Positions 9,061 to 15,050 of a stretch of 64,000 nucleotides of DNA are shown piece by piece (positions within the stretch are counted from its first letter, which is position 1; each line of letters starts with the position of its first letter). The translations under genes were made by a program, and so were the position numbers. The stretch comes from an uncultured Bacteroidales bacterium. GTDB lineage: Bacteria > Bacteroidota > Bacteroidia > Bacteroidales > FEN-979. The stretch is taken from assembly GCA_903945175.1 (NCBI GenBank), contig CAJAUM010000022.1, forward strand, positions 118,564 to 182,563, given 5' to 3'. Below the pieces are notes generated by a model. That model was given only the letters and a program-made list of their open reading frames with translations, had not been told where the DNA came from and ran no database searches.

Positions 9061-9463
9061 TCCAAAGAATGGTTGGCTGATCGCTGGCATTGGTTCTGAC
9101 CGTAATTGTTTTGGTAAAGGGCCCTTTGGCGGCAGCGTTATAGGTTGCAGAAATTGGCACTGATTTTCCTGGCATCAAAGGTTCCTTTGAATAATTCAGA
9201 TTTGTGCATCCGCAGGAAGCTTGCGCTGAGGCAATGATCAGCGGTTCGTTTCCGTCGTTGGTCAGATTGAACTGAGCAGAGCGTGGGATACCCTGAGGAA
9301 TGTCTCCCATATTGTTTTCAGTCACATCCCACCGGGCAACGGGACCATTGACTTTTGCCTTAATCTCAGCTTTTCCGCCATTTTGTGCAGGCTGGTTTTG
9401 GCCATTTGCCTGTGAAAAAATAAAAACAGCAGGCATTAATAAAACAAGGATCATCTTTTTCAT
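9020..9463 (-). CDS. DUF1573 domain secreted protein
   Basis: A 147-residue protein with a signal peptide ('LVLLMPAVFIFSQANGQ') and one DUF1573 domain: 'NMGDIPQGIPRSAQFNLTNDGNEPLII', 'SCGCTN' and 'PGKSVPISATYN' are the typical segments of this Ig-like, ASPM/SPD-2/Hydin-related fold. The family is abundant and secreted in Bacteroidota; its function is unknown. It is divergent from the RprX-like kinase gene, with about 200 bp of shared upstream region. Confidence 0.9.
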   Translation of the reverse strand: MKKMILVLLMPAVFIFSQANGQNQPAQNGGKAEIKAKVNGPVARWDVTENNMGDIPQGIPRSAQFNLTNDGNEPLIIASAQASCGCTNLNYSKEPLMPGKSVPISATYNAAAKGPFTKTITVRTNASDQPTILWIKGNVVEKAEEKK

Positions 9464-9666
9464 GGCAATTGATTTTATGGTTTAAGTTTATCAATAATTT
9501 TAATTGGAATGGAGGCTGCAAAGATCAGGCTTCCAAAGCGGAATCGGATCGTTGAAACGTAAAATTCCAATATCGGATTGTAAAACTGTGTTAATGAAAT
9601 GTAAAAACAGGGTGAATCCTTTGAAATATGTCTATTTTTACCCACCGACATATTCGACATACCCTT

Positions 9667-10935
9667 ATGAGGCATAATCAGGTTCGTTCCGTTGTATTGC
9701 TGGGTGCAATTTCTATCATTGGAATCATTGCAGTACAACTCTACTTCCTTCTGCAGGCCTGGGATTTCAGGGAAAAACAATTTCATCAGACGGTCATGAT
9801 CGGACTGAAAAATGTGGCTGAAAAAATTTGTACAGTCAACCAGTCGACCCTCCCGTCCGGGAATCCTGTGAAACAAATCACCTCCAATTATTTTGTGGTG
9901 GACGTCAACAGCGTGATCGATGCCAATATCCTGGAGTATTATCTGAAAACGGAATTTGCCAAGCTAAACCTGCATGCCGATTATGAGTATGCCATTTATG
10001 ATTGCCATACCGACAAAATGGTGTATGGCAATTACATTTCGACAAGCGGATCGCGAAAACCGGCAACACTCTCTTTTTCACTTCCCAAATATGACCGGTA
10101 TATCTACTATTTCGGGGTGCGGTTTCCGGGTTTCAGAAACACCCTCGCCGGAGATATGGCCATCTGGTTTTTCTTCAGCACCATTCTGCTGTTTTCAATT
10201 ATCTTTTTCGTTTATGCCATGTTTGTTATCCTGCGGCAAAAAAGGTGGTCTGAACTGCAAAAAGATTTTATCAACACGATGACGCATGAATTCAAAACGC
10301 CCCTGTCAAGCATCAATATTTCGGCCGACGTGATCTCTCAGCCCGGGATAATAAATGATCCGGTGAGGCTTCAGACCTACGCTTCAGTAATTAAGCAGGA
10401 GAACAACCGCATGATCCAGCAGGTTGAAAAGGTGCTTCAGGTGGCTAAAATCGAAAAACAGGGCATCCAGTTGAAAAAGGAGCTGCTTGATCTGAACACC
10501 CTGGCAGAAACCGTGGCAGAAACATTCAGCGCCCATGCTTCGGATGGCACCCATCTTGAGACATCCCTGGATCCCGGCCTTGTTCCGGTGGCTGTGGATG
10601 TACTTCACCTGACCAATATCCTGTTTAACCTGCTGGACAATGCAGTTAAATATTCAGGGGAAAAATCACATATCGTGTTAACCACGATGAAAGAATATAA
10701 CCGGATCACCCTCCTGGTTCGTGACGATGGCCCTGGAATCAATCCGAAATATCAGAAACATGTTTTTGAGAAATTTTTCCGTGTTCCTTCCGGGAACATT
10801 CATGATGTGAAGGGATTCGGACTCGGGCTCTATTATGTAAAAACCGTCTGCCGTGCCCATGGCTGGAATATCCGTTTGCACAGCGAACCGGGAAAAGGAG
10901 CGACATTTAAAATTGTAATCCCACTTAAAAAATAA
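9667..10935 (+). CDS. Membrane sensor histidine kinase, RprX-like
   Basis: A 422-residue kinase (435 if started at base 9628). I prefer the ATG at 9667 because the first membrane helix then begins near residue 7, as is usual for this family, and because a promoter-like TATTTTTA sits at 9633-9640, inside the longer version. Layout: helix 1, a periplasmic sensor region of about 140 residues, helix 2 ('MAIWFFFSTILLFSIIFFVYAMFVIL'), HisKA with 'TMTHEFKTPLSS' (His about 206), and HATPase_c with 'NLLDNAVKYS', 'DDGPGIN' and 'GFGLGLYYV'. It is followed after 6 bp by its response regulator gene. The stimulus is unknown; RprX/RprY of Bacteroides is the nearest named analogue. Confidence 0.93.
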   Translation: MRHNQVRSVVLLGAISIIGIIAVQLYFLLQAWDFREKQFHQTVMIGLKNVAEKICTVNQSTLPSGNPVKQITSNYFVVDVNSVIDANILEYYLKTEFAKLNLHADYEYAIYDCHTDKMVYGNYISTSGSRKPATLSFSLPKYDRYIYYFGVRFPGFRNTLAGDMAIWFFFSTILLFSIIFFVYAMFVILRQKRWSELQKDFINTMTHEFKTPLSSINISADVISQPGIINDPVRLQTYASVIKQENNRMIQQVEKVLQVAKIEKQGIQLKKELLDLNTLAETVAETFSAHASDGTHLETSLDPGLVPVAVDVLHLTNILFNLLDNAVKYSGEKSHIVLTTMKEYNRITLLVRDDGPGINPKYQKHVFEKFFRVPSGNIHDVKGFGLGLYYVKTVCRAHGWNIRLHSEPGKGATFKIVIPLKK

Positions 10936-10941
10936 ACCGGG

Positions 10942-11658
10942 ATGAAAAAAAAAGCAAGCCTTTTATATGTGGAAGATGATGAGACCTTATCCTTTGTTAC
11001 CCGCGACAACCTTGAGTTAAGGGGATACGAGGTGGATCATTGTATGGATGGCATCACGGCCCTGCAAAAGCTGGCCAGCGCCTCCTATGACCTTTGCATA
11101 CTGGATGTGATGCTTCCGAAAATGGATGGTTTTACGCTTGCCCGGACGATCAGGGAAAAAAATGATCACATCCCCATTATCTTTTTGACTGCAAAATCGA
11201 CCAGAGAGGATAAAATCTACGGACTTCAGCTTGGAGCTGACGATTACATCACCAAACCATACAGCATTGAGGAACTGGTTCTGAAAATCGAAATTTTTCT
11301 CAAACGAACACGTATTTATCAGCCCGAAATCAGGAAACCCGACATCAGCGCGATTGGTAAATTCATGTTCGATCCGGCCAACCAGAAATTGGTTGAGGGT
11401 GAAAAACAGATTACATTGACACATAAAGAATCTGACCTGTTGTTAATTCTTGCCTCCAATGCCAATACGATTATCAAACGGGAAGTTTTACTTATGAAAG
11501 TTTGGGGCAATGACCATTTTTTTTCGAGCCGGAGCCTTGATGTATTCATTTCACGCCTGCGAAAGATCCTGTCGTCCGATCAAAATATAAAAATTGAAAA
11601 CATACACAATGTCGGTTACCGGTTGCACCTTTCTGATTCAAAAAATTTCGTATATTAG
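10942..11658 (+). CDS. OmpR-type response regulator, RprY-like
   Basis: A 238-residue regulator with a receiver domain ('LLYVEDDETL', phospho-acceptor Asp55 in 'LCILDVMLPKMDG', switch Thr in 'FLTAKS', Lys in 'ITKPY') and a C-terminal winged helix ('ILASNANTIIKREVLLMKVWG ... SRSLDVFISRLRKIL ... NVGYRL'). It follows the kinase gene by 6 bp and is surely its partner. It should bind promoter DNA as a phosphorylated dimer; targets cannot be deduced here. Confidence 0.95.
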   Translation: MKKKASLLYVEDDETLSFVTRDNLELRGYEVDHCMDGITALQKLASASYDLCILDVMLPKMDGFTLARTIREKNDHIPIIFLTAKSTREDKIYGLQLGADDYITKPYSIEELVLKIEIFLKRTRIYQPEIRKPDISAIGKFMFDPANQKLVEGEKQITLTHKESDLLLILASNANTIIKREVLLMKVWGNDHFFSSRSLDVFISRLRKILSSDQNIKIENIHNVGYRLHLSDSKNFVY

Positions 11659-11675
11659 ATGAAAAATAACTGACC

Positions 11676-11897
11676 ATGGAAACTTTTGAAAAAATTCTCG
11701 TACTGAACAATGAGTTTGAAGCAGGGTTATTGGAAGAGGTACTTGCTGACCGTAAAATCCCTCATGGGATCGTCACATCTGACGACACAGCACTTGGCGG
11801 AATAATGGAGATGGAGTTTGGATGGGGTTACGTAGAGGCTCCGGCCAGGTGTAAAACGGAGATCCTTCAGGTTTACAGGGAGATCACGAAAAAGTAA
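11676..11897 (+). CDS. DUF2007-type small protein
   Basis: A 73-residue protein whose pattern 'ILVLNNEFEAGLLEEVLADRKIPHGIVTSDDTALGG' and 'GWGYVEAP' resembles DUF2007 ('putative signal transducing protein'), a small ferredoxin-like fold common in Bacteroidota. It lies 17 bp after the response regulator and 10 bp before the DedA gene, so it sits in the same transcription unit. No catalytic motif is seen and no function is known. Confidence 0.75.
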   Translation: METFEKILVLNNEFEAGLLEEVLADRKIPHGIVTSDDTALGGIMEMEFGWGYVEAPARCKTEILQVYREITKK

Positions 11898-11907
11898 ACT
11901 TAATTTC

Positions 11908-12549
11908 ATGCAAGAAATAAAAGATTGGTTTGATATCCTGCTAAGTTCAGAAAAATTGATTCACTATGGCGGTCTTACGCTTTTGTTAATCATCGTATTT
12001 GCTGAAACGGGGCTGATTTTTGGATTCATTTTTGCCGGAGATGCCTTGCTGTTTACGGCAGGATTGCTTTGTGGAAGCGAACTTGCGGTAAATATATGGC
12101 TGCTGGTAACCAGTGTCACCGCTGCTGCCTTTGCCGGCAATGTTGTTGGTTTTTTAACCGGGAAATATTTTGGGAAAAAATTATTAATGAAGCAGGATAC
12201 CTGGTTTTTCAAGCAGCGGCACTTTGATAAGTCGAGGGCCTATTATGAAAAATATGGAGGGCTTGCGCTCATTGCAGGACGGTTTATGCCGGTTATCCGG
12301 ACATTTGTACCCATTCTGGCAGGCACAATTGATATGAACTTCTGGAAGTTCAATATTTTCAATATAGCCGGGGCTGTGCTTTGGGCTGGCTCACTGATTC
12401 CCCTTGGCTACTTTGTCGGGAAAAAAATCCCCGCCTCCCTTGACAATATTGAATATTTCGTACTTGGAATTACGCTGATTACCATGACCATTCTGATTCG
12501 CGGGATAATAAAATTCAGGAAAAACAACGGTGATACGGAAAAGAGTTAA
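11908..12549 (+). CDS. DedA family integral membrane protein
   Basis: A 213-residue protein with about five membrane segments and the DedA/SNARE-associated core: 'FAETGLIFGFIFAGDALLFTAG', 'GNVVGFLTGKYFGKK', and the hallmark 'FFKQRHFDKSRAYYEKYGGLALIAGRFMPVIRTFVPILAG' region (the 'F.GRF.P..R...P..AG' signature). Some DedA members (UptA) recycle undecaprenyl phosphate or flip phospholipids and support envelope homeostasis and drug resistance. Here it is the fourth gene of the kinase-regulator-DUF2007 cluster, so the two-component system may watch the envelope (inference). Confidence 0.92.
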   Translation: MQEIKDWFDILLSSEKLIHYGGLTLLLIIVFAETGLIFGFIFAGDALLFTAGLLCGSELAVNIWLLVTSVTAAAFAGNVVGFLTGKYFGKKLLMKQDTWFFKQRHFDKSRAYYEKYGGLALIAGRFMPVIRTFVPILAGTIDMNFWKFNIFNIAGAVLWAGSLIPLGYFVGKKIPASLDNIEYFVLGITLITMTILIRGIIKFRKNNGDTEKS

Positions 12550-12561
12550 AAAAACCGCCCC

Positions 12562-13203
12562 ATGCGCCTATCAATTAAAATCATTGTCCTTTTTTTAATG
12601 CTCACTGCTGTTTGTCAGGAACTGGCTGCTCAGTACTACAGGAACTATTCCTCTTTTACCCCGGTGAAAAATAACACCATAAAGCGATTTGACACCCTGA
12701 GGGTTGGCCAGTGTTATGACCTTGATAATGCCACTGCCATCGGGGTGATATTCCGGTATTGGCTTGTGGATATGTGGATCGGGGTATTTAAAAACAACCG
12801 TACAAGTGAACCTGCTGCCGTCTTTGATACTGTAAATGTAAGTGATTCAACCCGTTTATATTTTTACCGGACACAAAATCCGTCCGACGGGGTTATTATT
12901 ATCTGGGAATCCCGATATATTTTCGATTCTGAATTACGTGCCTATCTGTTCAGGAACGGAACGGTGAAAAAGATGGGAAGACTCGATATCGATCTGGAGG
13001 ACGCCTTTGAGACCAACGTCTACTACCCCGTCTCAAAAATTAAAATGACCACCGATGGAAAGAGGATCATTTTCTCCTTTATGGAGCCGGTTAAATTCCG
13101 TCTACGCGAATCGTTGGATCCAAAAGATTTTTATTATTTATATGACGGAGTAGGCCTATTGACCCCGGTGGTGAGGGGCAAGGTCACAATACCTGCCTGG
13201 TAA
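12562..13203 (+). CDS. Secreted protein of unknown function
   Basis: A 213-residue protein with a clear signal peptide (positive start, hydrophobic core, cut near 'LAAQ'). The mature part is beta-rich, aromatic and contains no cysteine in a lipobox, so it is probably periplasmic. I recognise no family. It starts 12 bp after the DedA gene and likely closes that operon. The next gene downstream is convergent, 39 bp away, with only a weak hairpin between. Confidence 0.7.
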   Translation: MRLSIKIIVLFLMLTAVCQELAAQYYRNYSSFTPVKNNTIKRFDTLRVGQCYDLDNATAIGVIFRYWLVDMWIGVFKNNRTSEPAAVFDTVNVSDSTRLYFYRTQNPSDGVIIIWESRYIFDSELRAYLFRNGTVKKMGRLDIDLEDAFETNVYYPVSKIKMTTDGKRIIFSFMEPVKFRLRESLDPKDFYYLYDGVGLLTPVVRGKVTIPAW

Positions 13204-13242
13204 TCCTGTTAAGGCTGATTAAACAGACAAAGTGAGACCTCT

Positions 13243-13899
13243 TTATAATTCTATTTCCGGGATTTCTCCCTCAACAATAAGTTTACCTTCTGTTGCATTG
13301 ATGATCTCCTGAACAGAGACGCCTGGCGCCCGTTCAAGCAACTTAAAGCCCTGAGGGGTCACATCCAAAACAGCCAGATCGGTTACGATACGCTTTACAA
13401 CCCCCACGCCTGTCAGCGGGAGCGTGCATTGTCTGAGCAATTTCGATTCCCCCTGCGGGTTTGTATGCATCATGGCCACAATGATGTTCCTGGCCGATGC
13501 CACCAGGTCCATGGCGCCTCCCATGCCCTTGATCAGCTTTCCCGGGATTTTCCATGAGGCAATGTCGCCGGTATCAGATACTTCAAAGGCCCCGAGTACG
13601 GTTAGGTCAATATGGCCGCCGCGAATCATGGCAAAGCTCGTAGCAGAATCGAAAAAGGCGGCCCCGGGAACTGCCGTGATGGTTTGCTTTCCTGCATTGA
13701 TCAGGTCGGGATCCAGGGCCTCTTTCTCCGGAAATGGCCCAATGCCCAGCAATCCGTTTTCTGATTGAAGCACGATCTGCATTCCTTCAGGAATATAATT
13801 GGCCACCAGGGTAGGTATTCCGATACCCAGGTTGACATAATAACCGTCCTGCAACTCCCGTGCGATCCGTTTTGCAATTCCATTTTTATCTAAACCCAT
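13243..13899 (-). CDS. scoB: 3-oxoacid CoA-transferase subunit B
   Basis: A 218-residue beta subunit of the SCOT/AtoDA family. The catalytic glutamate is Glu47 in 'QSENGLLGIGPFP', which forms the enzyme-CoA thioester. Other family segments are 'GYYVNLGIGIPTLVANYIP', 'GGHIDLTVLGAFEVS', 'GAMDLVASA' and 'TVLDV' near the end. With subunit A it transfers CoA between succinyl-CoA or acetyl-CoA and acetoacetate-type acids. It is downstream of scoA, but the intergenic region is unusually long for such a pair and is almost filled by a heptamer array. It probably links to the beta-oxidation cluster at 26-30.5 kb. Confidence 0.95.
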   Translation of the reverse strand: MGLDKNGIAKRIARELQDGYYVNLGIGIPTLVANYIPEGMQIVLQSENGLLGIGPFPEKEALDPDLINAGKQTITAVPGAAFFDSATSFAMIRGGHIDLTVLGAFEVSDTGDIASWKIPGKLIKGMGGAMDLVASARNIIVAMMHTNPQGESKLLRQCTLPLTGVGVVKRIVTDLAVLDVTPQGFKLLERAPGVSVQEIINATEGKLIVEGEIPEIEL

Positions 13900-13930
13900 A
13901 CCCTTTGATTTATGATTGACGATTTACGAA

Positions 13931-14007
13931 TGACGAGTGACGAGTGACGAATGACGAGTGACGAGTGACGAATGACGAGTGACGAATGACGAGTGACGAG
14001 TGACCAG
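13931..14007. repeat. Tandem heptamer array (11 units, TGACGAG/TGACGAA)
   Basis: Eleven consecutive 7-bp units with no interruption: eight-fold variation is limited to the last base (TGACGAG or TGACGAA), and the last unit is TGACCAG. The array ends exactly one base before the scoA stop codon and leaves only 31 bp before the scoB start. It therefore forms most of the scoA-scoB intergenic leader. Related heptamers with the same TGAC core occur inside the uvrA frame at 17074-17108, 17443-17477 and 17541-17568. The pattern resembles the short tandemly repeated repetitive (STRR) heptamers known from cyanobacteria. Confidence 0.95.
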
Positions 14008-14697
14008 TTATCGGGTGGTGGCGAATTCGATCCGCTTCTCATAATTGGTTCCCTGGAAAATCCGTTGTACGAACACCCCGGGGGTATGGATATGATTCGG
14101 GTCAAGTGTGCCGGCAGGAACCAACTCTTCTACCTCTGCAATGGTGATTTTACCGGCGGTAGCCATCGATTGGTTGAAATTGTTGGCCGTGTTTCTATAA
14201 ACCAGATTCCCATGAACATCTCCTTTCCATGCTTTGACGATAGCAAAATCGGCTTTCAGCCAGCTCTCCTCCAGATAACTTTTTCCATCGAACGTCCTTA
14301 CAGGTTTTCCAACTGCCACTTCGGTGCCGAATCCTGCGGGCACATAAAAAGCAGGGATCCCTGCACCTCCGGCCCTGATACGCTCGGCCAGCGTTCCCTG
14401 CGGAATCAGTTCGACCTCGAGCTCTCCGCTGAGCAACTGCCGCTCAAATTCCTTGTTTTCCCCCACGTACGAAGAGATCATTTTTCGAATCTGGTGTCGG
14501 CGCAGCAACAGGCCAAGACCAAATCCATCAACACCTGCGTTGTTGGAAATGCATACCAGTCCTGTGATATCGCTTGCAGCAAGCGCAGCAATGCAGTTTT
14601 CGGGAATCCCGCATAAGCCGAACCCGCCCAGCATCAGGGTCATATTGCTGGCAAGCCCCTTTATGGCCTCCCGGGCATTGTTTACTACTTTGTTCAT
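14008..14697 (-). CDS. scoA: 3-oxoacid CoA-transferase subunit A
   Basis: A 229-residue alpha subunit of the SCOT/AtoDA family. Signature segments: 'GLASNMTLMLGGFGLCGIPENCI' (the glycine-rich CoA-transferase motif), 'CISNNAGVDGFGLGLLL', 'QGTLAERIRAGGAGIPAFYVPAG' and 'AFAIVKAWKGD'-like 'ADFAIVKAWKGDVHGN'. It is the upstream gene of the pair and has a complete promoter directly before it (TTG-N19-TAAATTTG), so scoA-scoB is driven from here with a very short leader. The pair would activate or release ketoacids in short-chain acid metabolism. Confidence 0.95.
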   Translation of the reverse strand: MNKVVNNAREAIKGLASNMTLMLGGFGLCGIPENCIAALAASDITGLVCISNNAGVDGFGLGLLLRRHQIRKMISSYVGENKEFERQLLSGELEVELIPQGTLAERIRAGGAGIPAFYVPAGFGTEVAVGKPVRTFDGKSYLEESWLKADFAIVKAWKGDVHGNLVYRNTANNFNQSMATAGKITIAEVEELVPAGTLDPNHIHTPGVFVQRIFQGTNYEKRIEFATTR

Positions 14698-14714
14698 ATG
14701 TAAAAAATCTCCTA

Positions 14715-14744
14715 CAAATTTATGTTAATGCTAAATAAAAACAA
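14715..14744 (-). promoter_or_regulatory. scoAB promoter (TTG-N19-TAAATTTG)
   Basis: On the minus strand a -33 TTG (14742-14744) is followed after exactly 19 bp by TAAATTTG (14715-14722), a perfect match to the Bacteroidota consensus. Transcription would start near 14708, only about 10 bases before the scoA ATG. Confidence 0.75.
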
Positions 14745-14837
14745 TACAATTGAAAAAAGTTTAACCATCTGATTATTTCAAACGGATTATCTTCCTTACA
14801 GATCGAATTAATGTTATGTTAAGAAACGTTAAATAGC

Positions 14838-14867
14838 TTGACTTCCGGCTCAATTAAGTTATATTTG
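14838..14867 (+). promoter_or_regulatory. Promoter of the putative small RNA (TTG-N19-TATATTTG)
   Basis: On the plus strand TTG (14838-14840) is followed after exactly 19 bp by TATATTTG (14860-14867), a perfect consensus promoter. It points into a region with no gene on the plus strand before the strong terminator at 15024-15050. Confidence 0.75.
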
Positions 14868-14873
14868 TTCATC

Positions 14874-15050
14874 TAATCTTAAACTTTAAAAAAACCAACA
14901 AAAAAGTAAAAAAACCATTTTGATTTTTTGTCATGTTTCGTTCATGACGGAACATGTTTTTAAAGCCAAAGGCTGATCCAAAATCTTTAAGATTGTTGGA
15001 TGATTTGAATCGCATCAGCGATACCGCCCCACACTAGGGGCGGTTTTTTT
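14874..15050 (+). ncRNA. Putative small structured RNA, about 177 nt
   Basis: This gene-free interval has a full promoter at its left end, an intrinsic terminator at its right end and several hairpins between. From the left: an A-rich unpaired leader; a 10-bp stem with a 5-base loop (CATGTTTCGT / ACGGAACATG, 14932-14956) followed by five T's, which could itself act as a first terminator; AGCC-aaa-GGCT; a long stem around 14977-15002 (ATCCAA ... TTGGAT with an inner AATC/GATT); TCGC-atca-GCGA; and the terminator. The only reading frames are very short (for example a 10-codon one from 14945). I do not recognise an Rfam family. Ends are predicted, not measured. Confidence 0.55.
15024..15050 (+). 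terminator. Intrinsic terminator of the putative small RNA
   Basis: A perfect 7-bp GC-rich stem (CCGCCCC, 15024-15030, with GGGGCGG, 15037-15043), a 6-base loop, then seven T's. The T-run exists only on the plus strand, so it ends plus-strand transcripts. The convergent uvrA gene has its stop codon inside the loop. Confidence 0.85.

Noticed and set aside
13931..14007. CRISPR array
   Set aside because: Units are 7 bp with no spacers and no cas genes in the window.
13890..14105. Minus-strand frame with repeated 'SSLVIRHSSLVIRHS' residues
   Set aside because: It is only the translation of the heptamer array and parts of scoA; 7-bp units give a 7-residue period automatically.
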